Of a stretch of DNA of 64,000 bases, positions 7,704 to 18,004 are shown one piece after another. The notes under the pieces are model-generated. The model ran no database searches. It was given only the letters and a program-made list of their open reading frames with translations, and was not told the DNA's origin. Origin of the DNA: Reinekea blandensis MED297. Lineage in GTDB: Bacteria; Pseudomonadota; Gammaproteobacteria; Pseudomonadales; Natronospirillaceae. Numbering within the stretch: the stretch's first letter is position 1; the number at the start of each line of letters is the position of its first letter. The position numbers and the translations under genes are program-made. The stretch is taken from the NCBI RefSeq assembly GCF_000153185.1, contig NZ_CH724150.1:1-64000 (forward strand), in the 5' to 3' direction.

Positions 7704-10259
7704 TTATCGACGACCGCGCTTAAAATGCTGAGTCGTACTGTCCGTTGCACCCTGATCATCTTCGACAGTCAGCGTAATGGAGCTGATGTCGCCGCGACGG
7801 ATTTCCCAGCGCGGTATGAACAGCCATGGTGATACGTAGCGATCATCATCAACGGTCCATTCCTGATAGGTCAGGTAACCATCCGGGTCATAGCTGTTAC
7901 TGTAAAATACATACCAAAACAGCAATGGGAACGACCCGATGCGAGCGACAGGAGCCTGGTTGAAGGCAAAGTCGACGATCACCGGATCGTGATCAGAAGA
8001 GCGATAGGCGTCTGGCGCATAGAAGCCTAGGATCTGCGATTCGGTTTTGTACTCCGTGTTGTAGTCCAAAACGCGTGGCTCATCGGTATTGATGTGCCAC
8101 TGCTGAACTCCGACGACATTGCTGCTTAGCGGTCCGGTTGCCAGAGCGTGATCCAGTGTTCCGGTTTCACCGCTGTACACATAAGTATAACCGTCTTCAG
8201 TTTGCAGACGCTGATAACCGTTCTCCATCAGAGTGGTCAGCGGATCTTCCTGACTGTAGGCATTCAGATCGCCAAGGATCATGACGTGGTCGGTTTCGAC
8301 ACCGGTCGGGCCGGAAGCGAGCCACTGTGCCAACGCCTGGGCTGCTTTGGTTCGTGCCACGTTGTAGGCACCCTGTCCCTGATCGCAGTCGCTATAGTCG
8401 TCGCAGTTGCTGTTACCCTTCGATTTGAAGTGGTTAACGACAACAGTCATCACTGTATCGCTGTTAGTCAGCTGGACGCTTTGTGCCAGTGCAGGGCGAT
8501 TCAGATCGTCAATGAACAGCGGTTCACCCTGATCGTCCAATGGTGACGATTGAGAGTCGAGAATGGTCGCCTGACCGACCGGTGAAACCACCGATGGGCG
8601 ATAGAGCATGCCTACGGCGATGTCATCGTCACCGATCAGATCCACATTGGGAATGACGTACTGGTAAGCGTCTTCGACGGGCAGTTCCGCATTGATCGCC
8701 GCAGTCAGTTCGGCAATGGCGCTGAGCTCACCAAAACCATCGTTTTCGATTTCCATGAGCCCGATCACGTCGGCATTAATGGCGGTGATGGCTGAAACCA
8801 GCTTGGCAGTCTGTCTTTCCAGTTCGTAAACGTCATTGGCACCACGAGGTGTTGGGAAGTCACCGCCCTGGCCGTCGCCATTGAAGAAGTTCAGAACATT
8901 GAAACTGGCGACACGTAACTCACTCTCAGCTACAGCTTCAGGTGCTTCTGTGCGTGGATTAGCGGGCTCAAAAACGGGCGTAACGGTTGGAATCAGCTTA
9001 TAGGCGCCATACGCATAGTTTACGACCCCGGTCAGTCCGGTCAGTTCATAACCCACCCGCAAAGTATTGTCTGCTGACAATCCCGGCGCAGGGAAAGGCA
9101 TCGGATCTGGGTTTTGGTAACGGATGCCGTCTTCGACGATCAGAACATTGCGGTCATTGGCGGCCCGCACCGCATCGGCTTCAGGACCCGGTGCCGCGAC
9201 GTCGGTTGGAATCGCACGCCGTCCGTCCGCGACCATAAACTCGCCATAACGACCGAGATTGTAGACCTCATTGACGGTGAGTGTGTCGGCGAAGTGGATG
9301 TGCATACCTTCGACGGCTTCAAAGCTTTCACCTTCACCAAGCGGAAGATTGGCGGGTGCTGCGGTCGGCAATGCAACGCCCTGATTACAGATGACAAGGT
9401 CCTGCACCTGATTAATCTGAGTCAGGCTGTAGTATTCATCGACGGTACCGAGCAAACGAACCTGGTCGCCGACATTGACGTCATCATCGGTGTGGTAGAC
9501 GAAGATGCCTTCAGACGTCATCGGGTTGTTGTCTGCATCGGAATCTTCTTCCTGCAGGAAGAAGCCGCTCATCTGACTGTTGTCCTGCAGATCTGCGACG
9601 ACAATACCTTCAACGATGACCGCTTGGCCTTCCATGTCTGAACTGCTGCCGGAGCCTTGAACGCTTGAGATCAGCGTTGCAGGGTTCAGACAAGTGAGGT
9701 CGGTAGGTGGGGTCGGATCGTCACCCCCGTCCGAATCGCCATTACCAAGATAGGTAAAGGTGTCGCGATCATAAGCTGTCCATTCGGTCGACGGATCAAA
9801 CGGTGAGTCAAAGGCCGGGTCGCCGCTGACGATGTCGTCATGACGGACCAGCGTGACTTCGCCACCCCAGTATTCGTCATTGCCGAGTTCGCCCAGTCGA
9901 TCAACAACCTGACCGTTTTGACGAAGCAGCAGAACATCATTGCCATTGAAATATGTGACCGATGACGTGATGTCAGCGACAGCCAGGATGTCACCGGCAG
10001 CGCCGCTGTTGGCGATGACGTATACCTCTCCGGCTGGCAGAGATCCCGACAGGGTTTGTTGATTCTGAACGGTCAGATTGCCGTTGCTGTAGAGTTCAAT
10101 GGTGATGGTAGACAGATCAACAGCGCTTGATCCGGTGTTTAACAGTTCGATAGCTTTGTTGTTGCTTGAGCCTTCGATGTATTCGGAAAACAGGATATCG
10201 GCGGACGCCTGGCTGACGGCGAGCGTCAGTCCGGCCACCAATAGGTGATACTTGGACAT
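7704..10259 (-). CDS. ExeM/NucH-type extracellular endonuclease with lamin-tail and PKD-like domains
   Basis: An 851-residue secreted nuclease. A Sec signal peptide (about 1-20, ending SQASA) is followed by a lamin-tail domain (ILFSEYIEGSSNNKAIEL, about 23-150), an OB-fold region like that of YhcR/ExeM (about 195-300), and an endonuclease/exonuclease/phosphatase domain (about 445-765). That domain shows LRVASFNVLNFF, GLMEIENDG, VVVNHFKSKGN, MILGDLNAY and SSDHDPVIV, so metal-binding and catalytic residues look complete. A PKD-like module with an aromatic insertion ends the protein in FKRGRR. Relatives degrade extracellular DNA and affect biofilm and DNA as nutrient. I see no GlyGly-CTERM or other sorting tail. 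It is transcribed away from the sulP gene. Confidence 0.88.
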   Translation of the reverse strand: MSKYHLLVAGLTLAVSQASADILFSEYIEGSSNNKAIELLNTGSSAVDLSTITIELYSNGNLTVQNQQTLSGSLPAGEVYVIANSGAAGDILAVADITSSVTYFNGNDVLLLRQNGQVVDRLGELGNDEYWGGEVTLVRHDDIVSGDPAFDSPFDPSTEWTAYDRDTFTYLGNGDSDGGDDPTPPTDLTCLNPATLISSVQGSGSSSDMEGQAVIVEGIVVADLQDNSQMSGFFLQEEDSDADNNPMTSEGIFVYHTDDDVNVGDQVRLLGTVDEYYSLTQINQVQDLVICNQGVALPTAAPANLPLGEGESFEAVEGMHIHFADTLTVNEVYNLGRYGEFMVADGRRAIPTDVAAPGPEADAVRAANDRNVLIVEDGIRYQNPDPMPFPAPGLSADNTLRVGYELTGLTGVVNYAYGAYKLIPTVTPVFEPANPRTEAPEAVAESELRVASFNVLNFFNGDGQGGDFPTPRGANDVYELERQTAKLVSAITAINADVIGLMEIENDGFGELSAIAELTAAINAELPVEDAYQYVIPNVDLIGDDDIAVGMLYRPSVVSPVGQATILDSQSSPLDDQGEPLFIDDLNRPALAQSVQLTNSDTVMTVVVNHFKSKGNSNCDDYSDCDQGQGAYNVARTKAAQALAQWLASGPTGVETDHVMILGDLNAYSQEDPLTTLMENGYQRLQTEDGYTYVYSGETGTLDHALATGPLSSNVVGVQQWHINTDEPRVLDYNTEYKTESQILGFYAPDAYRSSDHDPVIVDFAFNQAPVARIGSFPLLFWYVFYSNSYDPDGYLTYQEWTVDDDRYVSPWLFIPRWEIRRGDISSITLTVEDDQGATDSTTQHFKRGRR

Positions 10260-10466
10260 TTGAGATTCCCTCAGTTGTAGTTACCTTCCAATGGACTGAC
10301 CCTGTACTCTCGTAGGGCAGGATCGACTGCTCCAGTTATGATCGACGATACGGCTGCCGGCATCATCTGTGTGATGCTTGTAACAAAAGACTATGACAAT
10401 GATTTGACCATCCAGTCAATGATTCCTGCTCAAAATTGTTCAAATCTCATCCATTCGCCAGCGCAA

Positions 10467-10495
10467 TTGAATTGTCCGTAAGCAGTGTGTATGCT
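10467..10495 (+). promoter_or_regulatory. Sigma-70 promoter for sulP-usp
   Basis: TTGAAT (10467-10472) and TATGCT (10490-10495) are 17 bp apart, giving a start near 10502 and a leader of about 46 nt with GAGGG before the sulP ATG. The rest of the 289-bp divergent gap (10260-10548) shows no further clear element. Confidence 0.5.
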
Positions 10496-10548
10496 CGCGC
10501 GCTTTTTGGTTGGCGTGTGCTGTTGCACGGAAAATGAGGGTTTTATAA

Positions 10549-12033
10549 ATGATTCTGGCTCAGAAAAAAGCCGATTGGTTGGGTAATGTGCGCGGGGATG
10601 TCTTGGCCGGGCTGGTGGTCGCGCTGGCTCTGATTCCCGAGGCGATTGCCTTTTCCATTATTGCCGGTGTCGACCCTAAAGTAGGGCTTTATGCCTCCTT
10701 CTGCATTGCGGTGATTATCGCGTTTGTCGGCGGAAGGCCCGGTATGATTTCTGCTGCGACCGGGGCCATGGCGTTATTAATGGTGACGCTGGTGAAAAAC
10801 CATGGTCTGGAGTATCTCCTGGCTGCCACCTTACTGACCGGTGTCCTGCAGTTGATTGCCGGTTATCTGAAGCTCGGCGAGCTGATGCGTTTTGTCTCAC
10901 GTTCTGTCGTCACCGGCTTCGTTAATGCGCTGGCGATACTGATCTTTATGGCTCAGTTACCGGAGCTCACCGATGTGACGTGGGTTGTTTACGCCATGAC
11001 CGCCGCTGGGTTGGGCATTATTTATCTGTTCCCGTTGCTCAACAAAACCATTCCTTCGCCTCTGGTCTGTATTTTATTGTTGACCGCCGTTTCCATGGTT
11101 TTGGGTCTGGATATCCGGACCGTTGGTGATATGGGCGAATTGCCGGATACGTTGCCTGTTTTCCTGTGGCCAGAGGTTCCATTCAACCTGGAGACCTTGA
11201 AGATTATCTTACCGTACGCCGCACCGCTGGCGGTTGTGGGTCTGCTTGAATCCTTGATGACCGCGACCATTGTTGACGATCTCACCGATACCCCGAGTGA
11301 TAAAAACCGGGAATGTAAGGGGCAGGGTATCGCCAACATCGGTGCCGGCCTGATGGGCGGTATGGCCGGTTGTGCCATGATCGGTCAGTCGGTTATAAAC
11401 GTGAAATCCGGTGGTCGCGGGCGCTTGTCGACCTTTATCGCCGGTGCGGTTCTGTTGATCATGGTTGTGTTTCTGAGCGATTGGGTGGCTCAGATTCCAA
11501 TGGCAGCTCTGGTCGCCGTCATGATCATGGTCTCGATCGGTACGTTCAATTGGGCCAGTATCCGTGACCTGAAACAATACCCATTGTCGACAAATCTGGT
11601 CATGATAGTCACCGTGGTCGTGGTGGTCTGGACACATAACCTGGCCTATGGTGTTTTTGCCGGGGTGTTGTTGGCGGCTTTGTTTTTTGCCAACAAAATC
11701 AGTCACTTCATGTACGTTGAGTCAGAAAAAGACGATGATGCCGATGTTCGTCAATACCGGGTTGTCGGTCAGGTCTTTTTTAATTCAGCGGATAAGTTCA
11801 CGGCGGCTTTTGATTTCAAAGAAGCGCTCAGTCGTGTCGATATTGACCTGTCCCGGGCACATTTCTGGGACATTACCGCCGTTGAAGCGTTGGATAAAGT
11901 CGTCATAAAATTCCGGCGCGAGGGTACCGATGTCAACGTTGTGGGTCTTAATGACGCCAGCGAGACCATTGTGGACCGATTTGGTAAGCACGATAAGCCC
12001 GAAGAGATTGAAAAAGTACTGGGAGGCCATTAA
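10549..12033 (+). CDS. SulP family anion transporter with STAS domain
   Basis: A 494-residue SulP/SLC26-type transporter with about 10-12 membrane segments and a C-terminal cytoplasmic STAS domain (about 400-490). The family signature appears in [21 protein letters not shown], the GLYASF loop, and [20 protein letters not shown]. SulP proteins move sulfate, bicarbonate or dicarboxylates. The short STAS region and the attached universal stress protein recall marine BicA-like sodium-bicarbonate carriers, but this is inference. The stop overlaps the next start as TAATG, implying translational coupling with the Usp gene. Confidence 0.88.
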   Translation: MILAQKKADWLGNVRGDVLAGLVVALALIPEAIAFSIIAGVDPKVGLYASFCIAVIIAFVGGRPGMISAATGAMALLMVTLVKNHGLEYLLAATLLTGVLQLIAGYLKLGELMRFVSRSVVTGFVNALAILIFMAQLPELTDVTWVVYAMTAAGLGIIYLFPLLNKTIPSPLVCILLLTAVSMVLGLDIRTVGDMGELPDTLPVFLWPEVPFNLETLKIILPYAAPLAVVGLLESLMTATIVDDLTDTPSDKNRECKGQGIANIGAGLMGGMAGCAMIGQSVINVKSGGRGRLSTFIAGAVLLIMVVFLSDWVAQIPMAALVAVMIMVSIGTFNWASIRDLKQYPLSTNLVMIVTVVVVVWTHNLAYGVFAGVLLAALFFANKISHFMYVESEKDDDADVRQYRVVGQVFFNSADKFTAAFDFKEALSRVDIDLSRAHFWDITAVEALDKVVIKFRREGTDVNVVGLNDASETIVDRFGKHDKPEEIEKVLGGH

Positions 12034-12920
12034 TGGCAGAGCAAGAGAACAACAATAACAACCAGCGAGTCTGGACCATAGCCTGCATCGATGGTTCAAA
12101 GTATTCATCGGCGGTGTGTGACTATTCCGTATGGCTCAGTCAGGTGTTGGCATCGCCATTTAAAGCGTTGCATGCGATTGAGCATACTACTGGCGCGGCG
12201 GTTGCCGATTTGACCGGCGCAATCGGACTGGGCGCGCAGGAGCACCTGTTATCGGAACTTACCGAGTTGGAACAACAGCGAAATCGGCTGGAGATCCAGA
12301 AAGGTCGTCAGATGCTCGAAGCCGTTAAAGGCCGGGCTCTGGAAGCTGGCATTGAGCATCCTGTGACCGTGCAGAGACACGGAACGCTGGTCGAGTCGTT
12401 AATTGAGCTGGAGTCTGAAGCGCGTGTCGTCGTGATGGGCATTCGCGGAGAAGCACACGACGATAACGATCAATCGCACATCGGTACTCATCTGGAATCC
12501 CTGGTGCGAGCTGTGCAGCGACCAATTTTTGTCGTCAACAGTGAGTTTTCCAAGCCTCAAACGGCGATGCTGGCCTACGATGGCAGCAGCTGTTGCCGCA
12601 AAGCGCTTGAGATGGTCAAAACCAGTCCGTTGTTTGAGCAGATCCCCGTACATGTCGTTCACGTGGCCAAAGAGGCCGAACAAGGTGAAGCCCTGGTTGC
12701 AGAGGCGAAAGCCGAACTGGAAGCGGCGAACCGGCAGGTACAAACAAAGGTGTTGACCGGTGAACCTTCTGAAATGCTGTGTCGGTACCAGCAGGATCAG
12801 GATATCGATCTCACCGTCATGGGTGCTTTCAGCCACAATCGTCTTCGTGAAATGGTGTTCGGCAGTTTTACCGTCAAAATGCTGAGCAATACGCAGAAGC
12901 CGTTACTGCTGCTGCGTTAA
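12033..12920 (+). CDS. Tandem-domain universal stress protein
   Basis: A 295-residue soluble protein with two UspA-like domains (about 10-165 and 175-295). The first opens WTIACIDGSKYSS and has VVVMGIRGEAHDD near its nucleotide loop. The second opens TAMLAYDGSSCCRKAL and ends with MGAFSHNRLREMVFGS. The GxxGx9GS ATP-binding motif is only partly conserved in both halves. The start codon overlaps the sulP stop (TAATG), so it is co-translated with the transporter and may regulate it, possibly through the STAS domain. A strong terminator follows. Confidence 0.85.
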   Translation: MAEQENNNNNQRVWTIACIDGSKYSSAVCDYSVWLSQVLASPFKALHAIEHTTGAAVADLTGAIGLGAQEHLLSELTELEQQRNRLEIQKGRQMLEAVKGRALEAGIEHPVTVQRHGTLVESLIELESEARVVVMGIRGEAHDDNDQSHIGTHLESLVRAVQRPIFVVNSEFSKPQTAMLAYDGSSCCRKALEMVKTSPLFEQIPVHVVHVAKEAEQGEALVAEAKAELEAANRQVQTKVLTGEPSEMLCRYQQDQDIDLTVMGAFSHNRLREMVFGSFTVKMLSNTQKPLLLLR

Positions 12921-12938
12921 CCTTTTCAACCCCCTCTG

Positions 12939-12964
12939 GCCGGAACCACTCTGTTCCGGCTTTT
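12939..12964 (+). terminator. Rho-independent terminator after the sulP-usp operon
   Basis: GCCGGAAC (12939-12946) pairs with GTTCCGGC (12953-12960) around a 6-nt loop, followed by TTTT. It lies 19 bp past the Usp stop. Confidence 0.85.
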
Positions 12965-13031
12965 CTTAATCTGATCCGGATTGGCCATTAGTCATGACTT
13001 TTAGGCGGTCGCTGGATTTTTTATTTTTATC

Positions 13032-13049
13032 GTTCAATATGTATTGAAC
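13032..13049. promoter_or_regulatory. Perfect palindromic operator upstream of the MarR/GbsR-type regulator
   Basis: GTTCAATA-TG-TATTGAAC is a perfect 18-bp inverted repeat (8-2-8), the size and AT-rich type bound by MarR-family dimers. It lies 27 bp before the regulator ATG at 13077, where a bound dimer would block transcription of the regulator and the downstream efflux genes. An in-frame TTG at 13044 lies inside this palindrome and is rejected as a start codon. Confidence 0.65.
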
Positions 13050-13076
13050 AATAATTACATTATGAATGGATTGCGC

Positions 13077-13520
13077 ATGTCAGACAGTCGGGAAAACTTT
13101 ATTGAACTCATGGGAAGAATCCATCAACACGATGGTCAATCTCGCATTCATGGCCGACTTTTTGGGCTGCTTTTGATGGAGAAGAAGGGACTTTCCCTCC
13201 AGCAAATGGCTGATCGGCTACAGGTTAGTAAGGCAAGTGTCAGCACCAATGCCCGGCATCTAAAAGAAAAAGGGTTGATCCGACTGACATCCTCCCCGGG
13301 AGATCGTCAGGATTACTACGAGCTCGTCTCGTCCCCTTACGACCAGATGTACGACCTGATCCGAAAGGATATGTTGGATATGGCGGGGCAGATTGCTGAG
13401 GCCCGTGAACAACTGGAGGGTGAGGATTCCGTCATCATCGAGCGGGTTGAGCGGCTGGAAGAGTTTTATCGGATCAGTGCAGAAGTCTTAGGTGACATTG
13501 CCAACAAACTTCGCAAGTAA
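13077..13520 (+). CDS. MarR/GbsR-family transcriptional regulator
   Basis: A regulator of about 147 residues with a winged helix. The recognition helices are in LSLQQMADRLQVSKASVSTN and the wing in LTSSPGDRQDYYEL, followed by a helical C-terminal dimerisation arm. The opening FIELMGRIHQHDGQSRIHGRLFGLLL is typical of the GbsR/CosR branch. The start is set at the ATG at 13077; an ATG at 13062 is an alternative without a better ribosome site. It stands 39 bp before an RND efflux adaptor and probably represses that operon and itself through the palindrome at 13032-13049. The inducer is unknown. Confidence 0.85.
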   Translation: MSDSRENFIELMGRIHQHDGQSRIHGRLFGLLLMEKKGLSLQQMADRLQVSKASVSTNARHLKEKGLIRLTSSPGDRQDYYELVSSPYDQMYDLIRKDMLDMAGQIAEAREQLEGEDSVIIERVERLEEFYRISAEVLGDIANKLRK

Positions 13521-13559
13521 ATCAGGTTAATGAGCGACTTTAAGAATTTGAGGAACGAT

Positions 13560-14765
13560 ATGAGTAATGCAGAACAGGCCCCTGGTAAACCGGATTGGGC
13601 TAAGACGAAGGCTGACCTGCGTCGTGAACGGGGAGAAAAGCGTTCAAAGGCTCCTCTTTTTATTGCTATCGGGACCGTCATCGGGATCGGATTGTTCCTG
13701 GGCGTCCGGGCTATGCAGACGCCACCAACATTGCCGGAGGCGTCGACGCCGGTGGAAACCCGAGCATCGTCAAAGTACGTATCGGCCAATGAGCTGCTGA
13801 CAGTAACCGAACAGACGTTGCGTGAAACCGTGCGCTTAACCGGTACGTTGCAGCCCGTCGTAAAGGAGCAGGTACCTTCACTGGTGTCTGCTCCCTTGCT
13901 TCAGGTGAATGTTCGTATCGGTGATTCCGTGACTCGAGGCAGTGAACTGGTTCGGATGGATACCACGACGCTGGAGCTGCAGCGCAATCAACAAATCAGC
14001 AGCATTGAAGCGACTCAGGCTAACCTTGAGCTGGCTGAAAGCCAGTTACGGCGAACCGATGACCTGGTTGCCAAAGGCATCGCTCCGACAACGCAGTTAG
14101 AACAGCAACAAAGCAGTGTGAAAGCGATGCAGGCGAACCTAAAAGCCCAGCAAGGGCAGCTTAAGTTGGTCGAGCAGCAACTCAGCGACGCGGTGGTTAA
14201 CTCACCGATATCGGGCGAAGTCTCTGCGCGCAATGTGGACTCTGGACAGTTTGTCTCAGCAGGAACCCCGATGTTTGAGATTGTCAGTCTGAACCGGTTG
14301 GAAATGCAGGCCAGCTTACCTGCGGCGAAGGCACCGGCCTTGCAGCCGGGAATGAAAGTCCAGGTCTTTGTTGACGGCCATGAGCGCGTCTTTAATGGTC
14401 AGGTTGAGCGTATCAGCCCAGTGGTTTCTCAGGGGACGCAAACCATTCCGGTGTTCATCTCATTAGATAACAGCGATGGCGCGCTTCGTGCCGGCGTTTT
14501 TGCCCGTGCGGAGCTGACCTTGGCTCAGGTCGATGACCGGATCGGTGTGCCGGTAAATGCCATACACGACGCGCAATCAGAACAGCCTTATGTGTTAACG
14601 GTGAGCGACGATCAGGTGATCCGACAGCCGGTTGAGCTTGGGGCTGTCTGGCAAAGCGGTCAGGTTCGGGAAGTGGTGTCCGGTCTGAACTCCGGTGACG
14701 TCATTGTACGGTTACCGCTGGATGGGCTCAGCGACGGCGATACCATTTCATTGATCGGAGGTTGA
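13560..14765 (+). CDS. RND efflux periplasmic adaptor subunit
   Basis: A 401-residue membrane-fusion protein of an RND pump. A basic cytoplasmic N-terminus leads into one membrane anchor (LFIAIGTVIGIGLFLGV, about 35-51). It is followed by lipoyl halves (VPSLVSAPLLQVNVRIGDSV and NSPISGEVSARNVDSGQFV) around a coiled-coil hairpin rich in Gln and Leu, and then beta-barrel and membrane-proximal domains. It lacks a lipobox. The ATG at 13560 has GAGGA 5 bases upstream; an in-frame ATG at 13530 is possible. It is followed after one base by the permease gene. No outer-membrane factor is encoded nearby, so a TolC-like channel must come from elsewhere. Confidence 0.9.
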   Translation: MSNAEQAPGKPDWAKTKADLRRERGEKRSKAPLFIAIGTVIGIGLFLGVRAMQTPPTLPEASTPVETRASSKYVSANELLTVTEQTLRETVRLTGTLQPVVKEQVPSLVSAPLLQVNVRIGDSVTRGSELVRMDTTTLELQRNQQISSIEATQANLELAESQLRRTDDLVAKGIAPTTQLEQQQSSVKAMQANLKAQQGQLKLVEQQLSDAVVNSPISGEVSARNVDSGQFVSAGTPMFEIVSLNRLEMQASLPAAKAPALQPGMKVQVFVDGHERVFNGQVERISPVVSQGTQTIPVFISLDNSDGALRAGVFARAELTLAQVDDRIGVPVNAIHDAQSEQPYVLTVSDDQVIRQPVELGAVWQSGQVREVVSGLNSGDVIVRLPLDGLSDGDTISLIGG

Positions 14766-14766
14766 G

Positions 14767-17700
14767 ATGTTTCTGACCCGAATCAGTATTAAACAACCGG
14801 TATTCGCCACCATGATCATGGTGGCCATCCTGGTCATTGGTCTTTACTCCTACCAGCGCTTACCGATTGAAAGCATTCCCAATGTTGACCTGCCGGTTGT
14901 CGCCGTTGTCGTATCCTATCCGGGTGCATCTCCGGAGGCGGTGGAAAATGGGGTGATTGAGCCGATTGAAAACTCGGTGAATACCATTTCCGGTATCGAT
15001 TCAATCCAGTCTATCGCCCAGGCCAATCAGGCTATGGTCATCCTGTTATTTGATATGGATGTGCAGTCGGATGTCGCTGTTCAGGACGTTCGTGATCGCA
15101 TCTCCACGCTGTCCGGAGCGTTGCCGGATGGCGCAAACGATCCGATGATTCTGCGTTTCGACCCGAACCAGTTTCCGGTGCTGTCATTAGCGGTAAGTTC
15201 AGATGAACTCTCAACGCGAGAACTGACACAGTTGACAGAAGACGTCATTGTTAAGCGCCTTTCGATTATTCAGGGTGTCGGCAGCGCAACAGCCGTTGGC
15301 GGCATTCCGCGTCAGTACAATCTTAACGTCGTTCCTGAGCGTCTCATTGCCTACAACGTCAGCATGGGTCAGGTGATTAATGCACTGTCTCAGGTGAATC
15401 AGAACCTGCCAGCCGGTGCATTAACGGACAGCTATTCTAAGCAGACCTTGCAGATCAATGGTGAGTTCGCCCATCCGGAAGAGTTTCTGGATGTGATTGT
15501 GGCCTATCAGGGTGGGCAACCAGTGTTCGTGCGAGATGTAGCGACTCTGGCCGATGGCGAAGCGGAGCCGGCAAGTGCCGCACTGCTGAATGGTCAGTCG
15601 GCATTAGCGGTCGATATTATTAAAGTGCAGGGCGCTAACACCGTGGGTGTCGTCGACGACATTCAAGCTGAGATCGACAAGCTGATGGCGCAAGAGCTGC
15701 CTGATCATGTTCAGATCGATGTGGTCAGAAACATGGCGCGTGAAGTTCAGCATTCGTTTGATTCGGTCATTAATATGCTGATCGAAGGGGCGATGCTGAC
15801 CGTGCTGATTGTCTTCCTGTTTTTGAACTCCTGGCGATCAACCGTCATTACCGGTCTGACGTTGCCGATTTCAATCATCGGTACCATGATCGCGCTTTAC
15901 GCACTGGGCTTTACCCTGAACATGATGTCGTTAATGGCTTTGTCATTGGCGGTAGGTCTGCTCATCGACGATGCGATCGTAGTGCGTGAAAACATTATGC
16001 GGCACCTGCAAATGGGTAAAGGCCACATTCAGGCCGCGTTTGATGGTACTAATGAGATCGGGCTGGCGGTACTGGCCACTACCTTGTCCATTGTGGCGGT
16101 ATTCCTGCCGGTCGCCTTTATGGAAGGCATAATCGGTCGTTTTTTCCTGCAGTTTGGCGTCACCGTCTCGGTAGCAGTGCTGATATCCCTGTTTGTGGCC
16201 TTCACACTGGACCCGATGTTGTCGAGCGTCTGGTATGACCCGTCGGCTGCTGAGAATGCTAAGCGTGGCTTCCTTGGCCGTCAGGTAGAACGATTCGATC
16301 GTTTCTTCGTTTGGTTATCGGGTGTTTATCAAAACCTGCTCAAGTGGTGTCTGCGTCATCGTAAAACTACCTTGATGATTGCGCTGCTGTCGCTGGTGGG
16401 TTGTCTGGCGTTGGTGCCCAGAATCGGCGCGGAGTTTGTACCGGCCGTCGATAACAGTGAGTTTCAGATCAGCCTGGAGACCCCGGAAGGTTCAGCGCTG
16501 GACTATACCCTGACAAAAGCACGCCAGGTCGATGCGTTGATGCGCGAGTATCCGGAAGTGGTCAGTACCTACTCAACCGTTGGTGGTGGCCAGGGGGTTA
16601 ACAGCGGGGCGCAGAATACGGCGACCATGGTCGTGTCTTTGGTCTCGCCGCAAAACCGACCACTCAGCACACAGGAGTTTGTCAGTGAAATCCGGGATGA
16701 TCTGCAACGCATACCGGGTATTGAGTACAACATTGGTCAGGCCGACGGCGTTGGTCAGATATCCAAGCCGGTGCAGCTGAATCTTTATGGTGAAGATTTC
16801 CGGACGCTCAACCGTCTGGCTCAGGTGCTGATGTCGGAGATGTCTGATATTGACGGGTTGACGGACATTGAGTCCAGCTATGAAGCCGCCACGCCGGTGA
16901 TCGGGATCGAAGTGAACTCGGACGCTGCAAATGAACTTGGCGTCTCGATGATGCAGATTGCAGCCGCGGTTCGGCCCATGGTCAGTGGCGAGAATGTTGC
17001 CGAATGGACCAGTGCTGATGGCGAAACCTTTAATGTCAATGTCCGGCTGGATGCTGACTCGCGGGCAACGGTCGAGCAGCTTCGACAGCTTCCGATCAGT
17101 CAGTCCGGCGTGACCGGCAGTGCGGCGACCGTGCGTCTTGATCAGGTCGCAGATATTGTTGAGTCATTCGGGCCTTCCCAGATTGATCGGGTGGATCTCG
17201 ATCGTCAGGTCAGTGTCTCGGCAAACCTGGACGGTGTCGGCTTAAGACCGGTGATGTCGCAACTGCAGACGGTCATTGATCAACTGGACCTGCCGGTTGG
17301 CTACCGGGTTCAGATGGGCGCGGACTCCGAACAGTTGGCGGAAACCGCTGCAGCAGCAGGTAATGCATTGTTGCTGGCGGTGATTTTCATCTACCTGGTT
17401 CTGGCCTCCCAGTTTGGCAGTTTCCTGCAGCCGCTGGCGATCATGGTCGCACTACCCATGGCGGTCATCGGTGTCATGCTCGGTCTGTTGGTTGGTGGCA
17501 GCACGTTGAACATGTATTCGATGATCGGATTTATCATGTTGATGGGCTTGGTGGTTAAGAACGCCATTTTGTTGGTGGATAATGCCAATCAGCAGCAGAG
17601 AGAGCGGGGTATGCACCTGTTCGACGCTCTCGTCGTGGCCGGGCAGACCCGTTTCCGCCCGATTATCATGACAACATTGGCCATGATCTTCGGTATGTTA

Positions 17701-17907
17701 CCGATGGCCCTTAACCTTCACGGTGGGTCCGGAGAAAACGCTCCGATGGCGCATGCTGTTATTGGCGGGTTGATCAGCTCCACGCTGTTGACGCTGATTG
17801 TGGTGCCGGTGGTGTTGACCTATGTCGACAGCTTCGGCAAGCGGGTTGGTCGGTTGTTCGCCAGTCAGTCAGCGAAAGCCCATCAGCCGGATCATGAAGC
17901 CATCTAG
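14767..17907 (+). CDS. RND efflux permease, HAE1 family
   Basis: A 1046-residue inner-membrane proton antiporter of the AcrB/MexB-like superfamily, with 12 membrane segments and two large periplasmic loops. It opens [19 protein letters not shown] and contains [15 protein letters not shown] and the TM4 proton-relay region [15 protein letters not shown] with paired Asp. The second-half motif [19 protein letters not shown] lies before [20 protein letters not shown] precedes the ATG. It is paired with the adaptor at 13560-14765 under the same MarR/GbsR control. The length and the absence of a cognate outer-membrane gene fit the multidrug/organic-compound class; substrates cannot be read from sequence. 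Confidence 0.92.
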   Translation: MFLTRISIKQPVFATMIMVAILVIGLYSYQRLPIESIPNVDLPVVAVVVSYPGASPEAVENGVIEPIENSVNTISGIDSIQSIAQANQAMVILLFDMDVQSDVAVQDVRDRISTLSGALPDGANDPMILRFDPNQFPVLSLAVSSDELSTRELTQLTEDVIVKRLSIIQGVGSATAVGGIPRQYNLNVVPERLIAYNVSMGQVINALSQVNQNLPAGALTDSYSKQTLQINGEFAHPEEFLDVIVAYQGGQPVFVRDVATLADGEAEPASAALLNGQSALAVDIIKVQGANTVGVVDDIQAEIDKLMAQELPDHVQIDVVRNMAREVQHSFDSVINMLIEGAMLTVLIVFLFLNSWRSTVITGLTLPISIIGTMIALYALGFTLNMMSLMALSLAVGLLIDDAIVVRENIMRHLQMGKGHIQAAFDGTNEIGLAVLATTLSIVAVFLPVAFMEGIIGRFFLQFGVTVSVAVLISLFVAFTLDPMLSSVWYDPSAAENAKRGFLGRQVERFDRFFVWLSGVYQNLLKWCLRHRKTTLMIALLSLVGCLALVPRIGAEFVPAVDNSEFQISLETPEGSALDYTLTKARQVDALMREYPEVVSTYSTVGGGQGVNSGAQNTATMVVSLVSPQNRPLSTQEFVSEIRDDLQRIPGIEYNIGQADGVGQISKPVQLNLYGEDFRTLNRLAQVLMSEMSDIDGLTDIESSYEAATPVIGIEVNSDAANELGVSMMQIAAAVRPMVSGENVAEWTSADGETFNVNVRLDADSRATVEQLRQLPISQSGVTGSAATVRLDQVADIVESFGPSQIDRVDLDRQVSVSANLDGVGLRPVMSQLQTVIDQLDLPVGYRVQMGADSEQLAETAAAAGNALLLAVIFIYLVLASQFGSFLQPLAIMVALPMAVIGVMLGLLVGGSTLNMYSMIGFIMLMGLVVKNAILLVDNANQQQRERGMHLFDALVVAGQTRFRPIIMTTLAMIFGMLPMALNLHGGSGENAPMAHAVIGGLISSTLLTLIVVPVVLTYVDSFGKRVGRLFASQSAKAHQPDHEAI

Positions 17908-17933
17908 GTGATACCCGGTTGACTCAATGAACA

Positions 17934-17959
17934 AGCCCCGGATAATGCCGGGGCTTTTT
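17934..17959 (+). terminator. Rho-independent terminator after the RND operon
   Basis: AGCCCCGG (17934-17941) pairs with CCGGGGCT (17948-17955) around ATAATG, followed by a T-run. It separates the efflux operon from the Fe-S operon promoter about 50 bp downstream. Confidence 0.9.
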
Positions 17960-17979
17960 GCGTTTGGGGACTGTGAATA

Positions 17980-18004
17980 AAAACCCTACACTCTGCTCAG
18001 GTAT
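17980..18004 (+). promoter_or_regulatory. Second, partial IscR-type site
   Basis: TGCTCAGGTAT at 17994-18004 repeats exactly the right half of the main IscR site, offset by 25 bp (18019-18029). The left half is poorly conserved. A tandem arrangement of IscR sites occurs upstream of E. coli iscR, so this may be a weaker second site. Confidence 0.45.

Noticed and set aside
9114-9641. 175-codon open frame antisense to the nuclease gene
   Set aside because: The nuclease frame has clear domains here, and the antisense product shows no recognisable family or ribosome site.
11209-11706. 165-codon open frame antisense to sulP
   Set aside because: It is rich in His, Gln and Asp with no motif and no ribosome site; it is a shadow of the transporter gene.
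13044-13061. TTG start for the MarR/GbsR regulator
   Set aside because: The codon lies inside the palindromic operator, and there is no ribosome site before it.
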